From: an uncultured Clostridia bacterium
GTDB lineage: Bacteria > Bacillota > Clostridia > Oscillospirales > CAG-272
Assembly: GCA_947630625.1 (NCBI GenBank)
Contig: CANRIL010000002.1
Span: 1 to 64,000, forward strand
Direction of reading: 5' to 3'
Length of the DNA stretch: 64,000 nt
Shown: positions 30,766 through 39,079 of the stretch, in pieces
How positions within the stretch are numbered: position 1 is the first letter of the stretch
Layout of the letters: the number at the start of each line of letters is the position of its first letter
The notes under the pieces: model-generated
Told to the model about the DNA's origin: nothing
What the model saw: the letters and a program-made list of their open reading frames with translations, nothing else
Database searches by the model: none
Made by a program: the position numbers and the translations under genes

Positions 30766-30779
30766 GTTGATTTATCAAC
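30766..30779. promoter_or_regulatory. palindromic operator, probably for MarR autorepression
   Basis: GTTGATTTATCAAC is a perfect 14-bp palindrome, 6 nt downstream of the -10 box at 30786, covering the expected start of transcription. Confidence 0.65.
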
Positions 30780-30785
30780 AAGAAT

Positions 30786-30814
30786 ATTATACTCCGTTTG
30801 AGCCGAAATGTCAA
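30786..30814 (-). promoter_or_regulatory. consensus sigma-A promoter of the marR gene
   Basis: Minus strand: TTGACA (30814-30809), 17-nt spacer, TATAAT (30791-30786). Exact consensus, which fits a repressed promoter. Confidence 0.88.
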
Positions 30815-30879
30815 CAAAAATTGAAAAAAAGATGCGCTGCCGGTGAAATTCTCCGACAGCGCGTGTTCGTGTTCAGTTT

Positions 30880-31908
30880 TCAGCCGAGCTGCTCCGTCCT
30901 TGAACGGGAGATGTTGATCGCTCCCTCGGGCAGCATATGGATATTGTCGAGCGACTTCCCCGTCCCGAGCGCGACGCACGAAACCGCCTTGTCGGCGACG
31001 CGCGTGTTTATGCCCGTCACGTTCGTGATGAGGTAATCGAGCCCATAGAGAAGACTTCCGCCGCCCGTCATGACGATGCCGTTCGCGACGATGTCCCCTA
31101 TCAGTTCCGGCGGCGTCCGCTCGATAACGGACGTTACCGCATCCACGATCGCCGTTATAGGCTCGTCAAGCGCCTCGATCATTTCATCAGACCAGACCCT
31201 TATCATGCGCGGCAGACCCTGTATCAGGCACCGACCCTTAACGTCTATATACTTCCGCTCCTCGCGCGTCCACACGGAACCAATCGCGATCTTGATCGCC
31301 TCCGCGGTGCGCTCGCCTATAAGCACGTTGTATTTTTTGCGCACGTAGCGTATGATCGCCTCGTCAAATTTGTCTCCCGCGACCTTGATCGACTCGGACA
31401 CCACGACGCCGCCGAGCGAAATGACCGCGATATCCGTCGTTCCGCCGCCGATGTCGATCACCATATTGCCGTTTGGAACGGAAATATCGAGCCCCGCGCC
31501 GATCGCGGCGGCGACAGGCTCCTCTATCAGCACCGTCTTTTTCGCGCCCGCCTGCTTCGCGGCGTCGACGACAGCCCTCTCCTCGACCTCCGTGATCCCG
31601 CTCGGGACGCAGATCATGACGTTCGGCTTGAAAATAATAGGCCCGCTCGCCTGTCTGATGAAGTGCTGTATCATCCGAAGCGTGATCTCATACTGGCTTA
31701 TAACGCCGTCCCTCAGCGGGCGTATTGCCACGATATTGCCCGGCGTGCGCCCCAGCATCTGCTGCGCCTCGCGGCCTACCTTCAGTATTCTGTCCGTATT
31801 TTTATCTATTGCCACGACCGACGGCTCCTTAAGGACGATGCCCTTGCCCTTGACATAGACAAGAACTGTCGCCGTGCCGAGGTCTATCCCTATATCCCTC
31901 TGAAACAT
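30880..31908 (-). CDS. MreB/Mbl rod-shape actin homologue
   Basis: This 342-residue actin-fold protein has GIDLGTATVLVYVKGKG (phosphate 1), IEEPVAAAIGAG (connect 1), DIGGGTTDIAVI (phosphate 2) and GIVMTGGGSLLYGL (adenosine). It forms filaments guiding lateral wall synthesis. The lack of adjacent mreC/mreD suggests an Mbl/MreBH-type copy. GGTTTTACATA precedes the ATG, with a weak Shine-Dalgarno AAGAGG further up. The leader from its promoter holds a terminator-like hairpin. Confidence 0.93.
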   Translation of the reverse strand: MFQRDIGIDLGTATVLVYVKGKGIVLKEPSVVAIDKNTDRILKVGREAQQMLGRTPGNIVAIRPLRDGVISQYEITLRMIQHFIRQASGPIIFKPNVMICVPSGITEVEERAVVDAAKQAGAKKTVLIEEPVAAAIGAGLDISVPNGNMVIDIGGGTTDIAVISLGGVVVSESIKVAGDKFDEAIIRYVRKKYNVLIGERTAEAIKIAIGSVWTREERKYIDVKGRCLIQGLPRMIRVWSDEMIEALDEPITAIVDAVTSVIERTPPELIGDIVANGIVMTGGGSLLYGLDYLITNVTGINTRVADKAVSCVALGTGKSLDNIHMLPEGAINISRSRTEQLG

Positions 31909-31955
31909 TATGTAAAACCTCTTATCCCGCGCTGACGCGGTCCGCGAAATATATC

Positions 31956-31988
31956 AAAAAGCGTCTATTTTTGTTTTTCGACAGACGC
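31956..31988 (-). promoter_or_regulatory. terminator-like hairpin in the mreB-type leader
   Basis: Minus strand: GCGTCT (31988-31983) pairs with AGACGC (31966-31961), then TTTTTG. It lies after the promoter at 32005-32033 and before the ATG at 31908, so it could attenuate. The stem is short (6 bp, 16-nt loop). Confidence 0.4.
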
Positions 31989-32004
31989 ATGAAATCTATA
32001 TATG

Positions 32005-32033
32005 ATTATATATGAAATCAGCCTTCATTGCAA
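32005..32033 (-). promoter_or_regulatory. sigma-A promoter of the mreB-type gene
   Basis: Minus strand: TTGCAA (32033-32028), 17-nt spacer, TATAAT (32010-32005). Confidence 0.7.
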
Positions 32034-32062
32034 TACCCTAAAGGGACGCCAATTCCGACCAT

Positions 32063-32905
32063 TTATTTTTCGCCGCCTCCGCCCGCGTCCACGTTCCGGG
32101 GCGAATGTCTTCCCGTCTTCGCGAGCGCGAAAACCGCGATCTGCGCGGCTCCGGCATCGTGTGCAAGCGTGACGCACGCGCCGAGCGTCGCCCCGCTCGT
32201 GATTATATCGTCGAGTATGATGACGTTTTTTCCGGTGAGCGCGGCGCCGTCTTTAAGCATTATAGACTCGGAGGCGCTGTGCTCGCGCTCGTAAAGTCCG
32301 CGCTTTTTCTGCTCGCCGCGCGCGATGTTTGCAAACGCATCCGCGAACGCGCAGCCGCAGTATTTCGCCGTCAGCTCCGTTATCGCCTTCATGTGGTCGC
32401 CGCCGTATTTGCGGATATTCTTCGCTCCCCTCGGCGCAAATGTCAGCACCACGTCCGTCGGCGCACCGCCGAAAACGCCCGAGATCGCTATTCTTTTTGA
32501 CAAAAGGTGCGCGGCAAAATTGACCGAATCTCGGTTTTCCGTCCCTTTCAGCGAATATATGAACTGCGACGCCGCCGAATCGCGGTGTCCCTTTTCATAT
32601 GTGAAGCACGCGAACGCGCGCCTTATCCCCGCCGCCCGCAGCGCGTCCGGCGCACATTCACACGCATACGCGCGCCTCCCGCACCGCCTGCATACGGTAT
32701 CGCATGACTTTTTAAAATCCTCGGCGCAGCTGTCGCAGAAAACCTGCCTCAGATCCGCGTCCGGATCGTCAAGCAATATATACTCCGACGTGGGCTTCCC
32801 CTTCGGCTTTGACTTCCGGCAGCAGACGCAGCGGGCGGGATAAAGATATTCCGCCGCCGCGCGAGGCAGAAAGCTGAATATCGTTTTCCCCGACATACGT
32901 CCCAT
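32063..32905 (-). CDS. ComF family phosphoribosyltransferase-like protein
   Basis: This 280-residue protein starts with a double zinc ribbon (CVCCRKS, FCDSCAED, CRRCGRRAYACEC) and ends in a type I phosphoribosyltransferase domain with the PRPP loop VIILDDIITSGAT and FAPRGAKNIRKYGGDHM. ComF/GntX proteins act in natural competence, handling incoming single-stranded DNA, and are common in non-competent bacteria too. It lies 26 nt after recD2 on the same strand, so the two are probably co-transcribed, both with DNA-processing roles. Confidence 0.92.
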   Translation of the reverse strand: MGRMSGKTIFSFLPRAAAEYLYPARCVCCRKSKPKGKPTSEYILLDDPDADLRQVFCDSCAEDFKKSCDTVCRRCGRRAYACECAPDALRAAGIRRAFACFTYEKGHRDSAASQFIYSLKGTENRDSVNFAAHLLSKRIAISGVFGGAPTDVVLTFAPRGAKNIRKYGGDHMKAITELTAKYCGCAFADAFANIARGEQKKRGLYEREHSASESIMLKDGAALTGKNVIILDDIITSGATLGACVTLAHDAGAAQIAVFALAKTGRHSPRNVDAGGGGEK

Positions 32906-32931
32906 CTCAACTACCCCTTTACCACTTCGTA

Positions 32932-35187
32932 TTACTTCGCGTCATTTCCCGCGAATTCGCGCCTTATCCGCGCGGCGAGCCCCGTAAATTTTTTGTTGTC
33001 CGAGACGGAATCTACCATTTTGCGGATGATGTCCTCCCTGCCGACGATTATCACCATTCGCGAGGCGCGCGTTATCGCCGTATAAAGCATATGCCGCGTC
33101 AGAAGATTGTCGGAGCAGCCGTAGGCGGGGATTATGACGGCGGGATATTCGCTGCCCTGGCTTTTGTGCACCGTTATCGCGAACGCGTGCTCAAGCTCAT
33201 CGAGCAGTGAAAAATCATAAAATACGCGCCGCTCGTCGAACAGTATCACCATTCTTTCATGCTCCGGCTCGATCCGCTCTATGATGCCAATGTCGCCGTT
33301 GAAGACGCCGATCCCGTCCGGCTCGTCCTCCATCCCGACCGGGACCGCGCCGTCGCGGTACCATTCGAGCTTATAATTGTTGCGCGTCTGCATGACGCGG
33401 TCGCCCTCGCGGAACACGATATCGCGGGATTTATGCTCCCGCTTCCCGGCTTCCGGCGGATTCAGCTCCGCCTGGAGCGCCGCGTTGAGCGAATCAGTGC
33501 CCGCCATTCCCTTGCGGGACGGCGTTATGACCTGTATCCCCTTCGCGAACTCTTCCCCGTAAGCCGCCGGCAGCCTTTTCGAGCAGAGCTCCACGACCGT
33601 ATCCCTGATGCTGACATCGTATCGCCGCGGAAGAAAGAAAAAGTCGCTTTTTTTCTCCGTCAGTACCGGATACTCGCCTCTGTTTATCATGGAAGCGTTC
33701 GTGATGATCGCGCTTTCCTTCGCCTGCCGGAAAATCTCGGTCAGGCAGACAGTGTGCAGCATGCCGGAGCTGATTATGTCCCAAAGCACATTCCCCGCGC
33801 CGACGGACGGGAGCTGATTCGAATCCCCGATCAAAATCAGGCGTGAGCCCGGCTTGATGGCGCGCAGCAGCGCCTGCATCAGCATTATGTCTATCATTGA
33901 AGACTCGTCGACGATTACTACATCCGCGTCGAGCCTGTTGTTTTCATTTCTCGTGAAGCGCGGGTAAGCGCTGTCGTTGTACTCCATCTCGAGCAGGCGG
34001 TGTATCGTCCGCGCCTCCTCGCCCGTCGCCTCGCTCATGCGCTTCGCGGCGCGTCCCGTGGGCGCCGCAAGCTCGATATTTTGCTGTCCCATGTTGCGGA
34101 ATATCTCGATAAGCCCGCGGACAACTGTCGTCTTGCCCGTTCCCGGGCTGCCGGTCAGCACCATGACGCCGCCCCTCAGCGCATCCATGATCGCGTGCCG
34201 CTGCGCCTCGGCGTATTCGATATTGTACCGCAGTTCAAGAAGCTTGATGAACCGCTCGGCATCGCCCTCTCCGATTGCCGGACACATCCTGTCGAGCACG
34301 CGCAGCCGCCTTGCCACCTCGCACTCCGCCTTGTAATACGTGTCAAGATAGCACGCCTCGCACTCGTCCACGTTTTCGATATATACCTTGTGCGTCTCCA
34401 CCATGTGGGAAAGCGCGTCCCCGACCTTATCCTCCGGCACGGAAAGCAGCTCCGCGACGCCGGACAAAACCCGATGCTTCGGCAGATATACGTGCCCGTT
34501 GGCAGACGCGTTGAACGTCAGCAAATATACGACGGCGCCCTCGATCCGCTCCGCGCTGTCGCTCGGAACGCCGAGGGACAGCGCTATCTCGTCCGCCTTC
34601 GCGAACCCGACGCCGTGTATCTCTCCGCACAGCCGGTAAGGGTTCTTCTTTATCAGGTCGACGGCGGCGGAGCCCCATTCTTTATATATTTTCATCGAAG
34701 TCGCGGGACCGAAATATTCACGGCAGAACATCATGACGCAGCGCGACCCCGTATGCTCGATGAAGCTGTCGTGTATGGTCTGCGCGCGCCGCTTTGAAAT
34801 TCCGTCGATCTCCGTCAGCCAGTCGGGGTGGTGCTCGATCACGTCAAACGCGTCCTCGCCGTACGTGTCGACGATGCGCTTCGCCGTTACGGGGCCGACG
34901 CCCTGGATCGCGCCGGACGAAAGATATCGCTGTATCTCGACAGCCCCGACGGGCAGACACACCTCCGCGCTCTCGACCCGGAACTGCCGCCCGAAATTCG
35001 CGTGCGTCGTCCACTGACCGTATAGCCTGACCGCCTCGCCCTCGTCGACGTGCGGCATGATCCCAACGGCGGTGACAAAATCGCCGTCGTCCGCTTCAAC
35101 GTCGCAGACGGTATATCCCGAATCGTCGTTTCTGTATACTATATTTTCAACGACGCCGCTGATCGTTATCGGTTGTTTACCGTCCAT
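32932..35187 (-). CDS. recD2: RecD2-type ATP-dependent DNA helicase
   Basis: This 751-residue SF1B helicase has an N-terminal OB-like region, tandem helix-hairpin-helix segments (GAIQGVGPVTAKRIV, IHGVGFAKADEI), Walker A LTGSPGTGKTTV, AAPTGRAAKRM (motif Ia), VIVDESSMID (motif II), LIGDSNQLPSVGAG (III) and AITVHKSQGSEYPAV with YTAITRAS (V-VI). It is the RecD-like form found without RecBC, and unwinds 5'-3'. The ATG at 35187 has AAAGGAG 8 nt upstream; the longer reading to 35244 has none. comF follows. Confidence 0.95.
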   Translation of the reverse strand: MDGKQPITISGVVENIVYRNDDSGYTVCDVEADDGDFVTAVGIMPHVDEGEAVRLYGQWTTHANFGRQFRVESAEVCLPVGAVEIQRYLSSGAIQGVGPVTAKRIVDTYGEDAFDVIEHHPDWLTEIDGISKRRAQTIHDSFIEHTGSRCVMMFCREYFGPATSMKIYKEWGSAAVDLIKKNPYRLCGEIHGVGFAKADEIALSLGVPSDSAERIEGAVVYLLTFNASANGHVYLPKHRVLSGVAELLSVPEDKVGDALSHMVETHKVYIENVDECEACYLDTYYKAECEVARRLRVLDRMCPAIGEGDAERFIKLLELRYNIEYAEAQRHAIMDALRGGVMVLTGSPGTGKTTVVRGLIEIFRNMGQQNIELAAPTGRAAKRMSEATGEEARTIHRLLEMEYNDSAYPRFTRNENNRLDADVVIVDESSMIDIMLMQALLRAIKPGSRLILIGDSNQLPSVGAGNVLWDIISSGMLHTVCLTEIFRQAKESAIITNASMINRGEYPVLTEKKSDFFFLPRRYDVSIRDTVVELCSKRLPAAYGEEFAKGIQVITPSRKGMAGTDSLNAALQAELNPPEAGKREHKSRDIVFREGDRVMQTRNNYKLEWYRDGAVPVGMEDEPDGIGVFNGDIGIIERIEPEHERMVILFDERRVFYDFSLLDELEHAFAITVHKSQGSEYPAVIIPAYGCSDNLLTRHMLYTAITRASRMVIIVGREDIIRKMVDSVSDNKKFTGLAARIRREFAGNDAK

Positions 35188-35255
35188 CTGTAAGCTCCTT
35201 TCGTGCAAAATCTGTTCCCGCGAGCGCGCATTATTGCGCCGCACCTTTATCCGTT

Positions 35256-35291
35256 CGGGGGAGGCGCCAAATTATTCCGGCTCCTCCCCCG
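35256..35291. other. GC-rich hairpin between metK and recD2
   Basis: CGGGGGAGG (35256-35264) pairs with CCTCCCCCG (35283-35291). The T run (ATTTTTTATTT) follows on the plus strand, opposite to the direction of both flanking genes, so it is not a normal terminator for metK. Confidence 0.6.
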
Positions 35292-35329
35292 CGGATTTTT
35301 TATTTACTCTTTTGTTTTTGTTTCCCTGT

Positions 35330-36520
35330 TTATTTGCCGAAAGCGGCCCTCAGCTCGTCGGCAAGGTCAAGCGCCTCCCACGAAACGCCCAGATCCTCGC
35401 GCCCCATGTGCCCGTATGACGCAAGCGCGCGGTAGATCGGACGGCGCAGGTCAAATTTTTCGATGAGCGCCGCGGGACGAAGATCAACGTGCTCTAAAAT
35501 GTATTCGCTGAGCTCGTCCTCGTCGACCGTCGCCGTGCCAAACGTGTCGATGCGGACCGACACCGGGCGCGCAACTCCGATCGCATACGCTATCTGTATC
35601 TCGCACTTGCGCGCAAGTCCTGCCGCGACAATGTTTTTCGCAACGTATCTCGCGGCGTATGTCGCCGTTCTGTCGACCTTCGTCGGGTCCTTGCCGGAGA
35701 ATGCGCCGCCGCCGTGGCGCGCGTATCCGCCGTATGTGTCGACGATTATCTTTCTGCCCGTGAGCCCACTGTCGCCCGCGGGACCGCCGATCACGAATCT
35801 GCCCGTCGGATTTACGAATATTTTGGTGTCCGCATCCATAAGCGCGGGGTCGATAACAGGCCCTATCACGTGCTTTATAACGTCCTCGCGGATAACGTCA
35901 AGCGAAACCTCCGGCGAATGCTGCGTCGAGACAACGATCGCCTCGATGCGCGAGGGCCTGTCGTTCTCGTCGTATTCGACCGTGACCTGAGATTTCCCGT
36001 CTGGACGCAGATAAGGAAGCGTTCCGTCCTTTCTGACCTCTGCCAGACGCTTTGAAAGCTTGTGCGCCAATGAGATCGGGAGCGGCATAAATTCGGGCGT
36101 CTCGTCGCACGCGAATCCGAACATCATGCCCTGATCGCCCGCGCCCGTGTCGTATTTGTCCGTTATCTCCCCCGCCTTCGCCTCGGCGGACTTGTCCACG
36201 CCGAGGGCGATGTCCGGGCTCTGCTCGTGTATCGAGCTCACGACCGCGCACGTGTCGCAGTCAAAGCCGTATTTGGCGCGGTCGTAACCGATGTCACGCA
36301 CAACGTCGCGCACTATGCTCTGGATATCGACGTACCCCTTCGTCGTCACCTCGCCGATGACCATGACAAAACCTGTCGTGCAGAATGTTTCAACGGCGGA
36401 ACGGCTCTGCGGGTCCTGCCGCAGCAGCTCGTCAAGTATCGCGTCCGAGATCTGGTCTGAGATCTTATCGGGATGTCCCTCCGTCACAGACTCGGAGGTA
36501 AAAAGCTTTTTCTTTTTCAT
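35330..36520 (-). CDS. metK: S-adenosylmethionine synthetase
   Basis: This 396-residue enzyme has the MetK signatures [60 protein letters not shown] and [15 protein letters not shown]. It makes SAM from methionine and ATP. AGGAGATACTGTT precedes the ATG. The upstream membrane gene ends 24 nt before, so there is no room for a SAM riboswitch at the start codon; expression may come from the promoter at 37138-37166. Confidence 0.97.
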   Translation of the reverse strand: MKKKKLFTSESVTEGHPDKISDQISDAILDELLRQDPQSRSAVETFCTTGFVMVIGEVTTKGYVDIQSIVRDVVRDIGYDRAKYGFDCDTCAVVSSIHEQSPDIALGVDKSAEAKAGEITDKYDTGAGDQGMMFGFACDETPEFMPLPISLAHKLSKRLAEVRKDGTLPYLRPDGKSQVTVEYDENDRPSRIEAIVVSTQHSPEVSLDVIREDVIKHVIGPVIDPALMDADTKIFVNPTGRFVIGGPAGDSGLTGRKIIVDTYGGYARHGGGAFSGKDPTKVDRTATYAARYVAKNIVAAGLARKCEIQIAYAIGVARPVSVRIDTFGTATVDEDELSEYILEHVDLRPAALIEKFDLRRPIYRALASYGHMGREDLGVSWEALDLADELRAAFGK

Positions 36521-36544
36521 AACAGTATCTCCTAATCGGAAAAA

Positions 36545-37003
36545 TTAAGCGAGGAACGACAGAAAGCCGAGAAATCCGTAAGATATCCCGCTCATGATGA
36601 ATCCGGCAAGCAGAACGCCCGCAAAGACGGAGACGATCGCATACCCGAACTTCATGTCAAGAAGCGCCGCTATCAGCGAGCCTGTCCACGCGCCCGTCCC
36701 GGGCAGCGGAATGCCGACGAACAGCGCGAGCCCGAACGTCGCGAACTTTGTCACCTTGTCGGAGCGCTTGCTGCCGTGCTCCTCCACAAAGTTTGCTATC
36801 GGCGCGAGCTTCGGGAACCGCTTCATAAATGAAAGTATCTTTTTGATGAACAATATTATGAACGGCACCGGCAGCATGTTGCCGAGCACGCTCAAAAGAA
36901 AGCACGCCGGAAACGGTAGTCCGAGCAGCGCCCCAAGCGGGATGGAACCGCGGATCTCGATAAACGGAACCATTGATACAAAAAACACGTATATATAATT
37001 CAT
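36545..37003 (-). CDS. small multidrug export protein family (COG2426)
   Basis: This 152-residue protein has about four hydrophobic helices with the family pieces PFIEIRGSIPLGALLGLP and LFVGIPLPGTGAWTGSLIAALL, plus the soluble loop FVEEHGSKRSDKV. The family name rests on limited evidence; the substrate is unknown. It is upstream of metK by 24 nt and probably co-transcribed. Confidence 0.88.
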   Translation of the reverse strand: MNYIYVFFVSMVPFIEIRGSIPLGALLGLPFPACFLLSVLGNMLPVPFIILFIKKILSFMKRFPKLAPIANFVEEHGSKRSDKVTKFATFGLALFVGIPLPGTGAWTGSLIAALLDMKFGYAIVSVFAGVLLAGFIMSGISYGFLGFLSFLA

Positions 37004-37137
37004 TAATTCTCTCCGGGATAAAATTATATCGCATAAAACCCCATCGGGATCATCCGCCGACGGCTGGGAAAAGCAAGTTTAGAATGCCGCGCCACACAAA
37101 AATTTTTCGGGCGGACGTTTCGCGCACTGGCGAATCA

Positions 37138-37166
37138 ATTTTACCACAATAAACGTCCGGTGGCAA
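37138..37166 (-). promoter_or_regulatory. sigma-A promoter of the small exporter-metK transcript
   Basis: Minus strand: TTGCCA (37166-37161), 17-nt spacer, TAAAAT (37143-37138), with a leader of about 130 nt that has no riboswitch fold I can recognise. Confidence 0.65.
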
Positions 37167-37251
37167 TAGTATTCTTTTCTGTTTCGGCATAAAAACACGT
37201 CCGCGCGCGAATTATATAAAGAGAAATACAAGGAAGCGAGGAAAAAGCCAT

Positions 37252-37941
37252 ATGCCCACCGTCATGATACGGACATTTATAATATACGTCATCCTCGAAT
37301 TGTCGATGAAATTTATGGGCAAACGCCAGATCGGCGAATTTCAGCTCTCCGAGCTTGTGACGACGCTGCTTTTGTCCGAGCTCGCCGCGCTGCCCATCTC
37401 CGACCCGGACATACCGCTTCTCTATATGGCAGCGCCCGTCGCGCTGATAATATCGCTTGAAGTCATAACGTCGTTTCTCTCGGTCAAAAACGGCATTTTC
37501 CGCCGCCTGTTCGCCGGGAAACCGAGCGTTCTCATCAGCCGCGGAGTCCTAAATCAGCGCGAGCTGCGCAGGCTTCGCATAAGCTGCGCCGAACTGCTCG
37601 GACAGATTCGAAAGAAGGGTTACGGCGACATCTCCGAAATAAATTATGCAATCGTCGAAGACGACGGACAGCTCTCCGTCTTCCCGAAGGTGGACAGCCG
37701 CCCGCCGAATATCGGAGAATTCACCGACGTTGCGGTCGGGGCGACACCGCCCGACAGCGGCATCGCGCACGCGCTCATAATCGACGGCAAGCTGATAGAG
37801 GATAACCTTTCATGCTCGCACAAATCACACGCGTTCGTAGAGCATCAGCTCCGAATGGCTAAATGCACGGTCAAGGACGTGCTGCTGCTTCTGTGCGACG
37901 ACACCGACAAGGTAACTCTGATCAAAAAGGAGAATATATGA
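37252..37941 (+). CDS. DUF421 (YetF-like) membrane protein
   Basis: This 229-residue protein has about three N-terminal transmembrane helices and a cytoplasmic domain. Conserved pieces are GKRQIGEFQLSELVTTLLLSE, GKPSVLISRGVLNQRELRRLRIS and NYAIVEDDGQLSVFPK. The family is abundant in spore formers, where YetF relatives are linked to the spore membrane. Its stop overlaps the next start (ATGA), and DUF421-DUF4363 pairs recur in Clostridia, suggesting a joint complex. Confidence 0.92.
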   Translation: MPTVMIRTFIIYVILELSMKFMGKRQIGEFQLSELVTTLLLSELAALPISDPDIPLLYMAAPVALIISLEVITSFLSVKNGIFRRLFAGKPSVLISRGVLNQRELRRLRISCAELLGQIRKKGYGDISEINYAIVEDDGQLSVFPKVDSRPPNIGEFTDVAVGATPPDSGIAHALIIDGKLIEDNLSCSHKSHAFVEHQLRMAKCTVKDVLLLLCDDTDKVTLIKKENI

Positions 37942-38309
37942 AATCCTTTCTCATCGCGATAATTCTCATCATCGCCATCGTCGCCGTGACCGTAATATGT
38001 GCCGTCACGACGGACGAATACGCCGACCGCATGATTTCGGCAACTGCCGAAGCAATAAAGGCACCCGCCGAAAACCGCTATTACGCCGTTCGCGAAATCG
38101 CATTGATCTGGGAGGAGGCGAAGCCGACCGTCTGCGTCACCGTTCACCGCAAGGAGGCGACGAGGACGGAAACGCTCATCTCCGCGCTGTCCGAGCTCTG
38201 CGAGCGCGAACACACGGACACCGAATATTACGGCATATGCCGCCAGCTCGAAGAAGAGCTCAACCACATCCGCGAACTCGGCATCCCGTCCTGGCAGAAT
38301 ATCATGTAA
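37938..38309 (+). CDS. DUF4363 protein
   Basis: This 123-residue protein has an N-terminal membrane helix (FLIAIILIIAIVAVTVICAV) and a helical extracytoplasmic domain (ENRYYAVREIALIWEEAKPTV). It is the usual partner of DUF421, and the two genes share an ATGA overlap with AAAAAGGAG upstream. Function unknown; the layout suggests an accessory subunit. Confidence 0.86.
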   Translation: MKSFLIAIILIIAIVAVTVICAVTTDEYADRMISATAEAIKAPAENRYYAVREIALIWEEAKPTVCVTVHRKEATRTETLISALSELCEREHTDTEYYGICRQLEEELNHIRELGIPSWQNIM

Positions 38310-38399
38310 AATTCGTGCCGCAAGATCGCGCAAATGATAAAGCCGCGAAATACAGTCTCTCTTTCACGAATTCTATGAGTTCTCTTCTCTGAATTTCTA

Positions 38400-39077
38400 T
38401 TATCTGAACTCTTTGCCGTCCGCGTCAAATATGCCGGTGCGCGTGATAAAGTAACCGTCTGCCCCCGGCGCGATATCGTCATCGCCCAATGACAGCGCGC
38501 GCCTCGCCGCGGTCACGACGTATTCCGGATTTAGATAATGTTCAGGGTCTGCCGCCAGCCGCGCTTTTATGAAGAGCTCTTCATCCCGCATCTCGCAGCC
38601 GAGCGACGCTATGAACTCGCGTATGTCGCATTCCTGCTCCCCGGATTTTGTCCGCTTCGTGAGGACAACCGGCTCGTTTGTCATATTTCCGACGATCTCC
38701 GCCGCGCCGTCCGGCAAAAGCCGGTGGTGGATCACTATTTCATATTCCGCATACGCGATATCGCGGAACTTGCGCTCGGGCACGTAAACTTCCCTTATCG
38801 GCAGCTCCTTCGGAGCCTCGCGGCGCAGCCGCTCAAGAATGAGCATCGTGTCCGCCTCGCCGTATACTTTTATGTCAAAAAGTTCGCTGACGCTTTCCGT
38901 CCCGACCGAGAGCGGCAGCGCGAACGTCAGCTTCGGGTGAGGGTTAAATCCTTCCGTATAATAAACGCCGATATCAGCTCTTACGAGCATCCGCGAAACG
39001 GTGCGCATCAGGTCAAGGTGTGAAATGAACGACAGCGACCCCACCTTCGAAAACGCGACGCGCACGGGAGATGTCAT
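38400..39077 (-). CDS. TIGR03936 (DUF2344) radical-SAM-associated protein
   Basis: This protein of about 225 residues has the N-terminal signature VRVAFSKVGSLSFISHLDLMRTV and YTEGFNPHPKLTFALPLSVGTES. It always accompanies the TIGR03960 radical-SAM protein, here encoded directly upstream. A GTG at 39083 would overlap that stop (GTGA); I use the ATG at 39077, which best fits family length. Role unknown; the pair is often next to rplU-rpmA or RNase G genes, which are absent here. Confidence 0.88.
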   Translation of the reverse strand: MTSPVRVAFSKVGSLSFISHLDLMRTVSRMLVRADIGVYYTEGFNPHPKLTFALPLSVGTESVSELFDIKVYGEADTMLILERLRREAPKELPIREVYVPERKFRDIAYAEYEIVIHHRLLPDGAAEIVGNMTNEPVVLTKRTKSGEQECDIREFIASLGCEMRDEELFIKARLAADPEHYLNPEYVVTAARRALSLGDDDIAPGADGYFITRTGIFDADGKEFR

Positions 39078-39079
39078 TC

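Noticed and set aside
36521-37251. SAM riboswitch upstream of metK or the small exporter
   Set aside because: Only 24 nt separates metK from the preceding gene, and the ~130-nt leader farther up lacks the SAM-I core pattern that I would recognise by eye.
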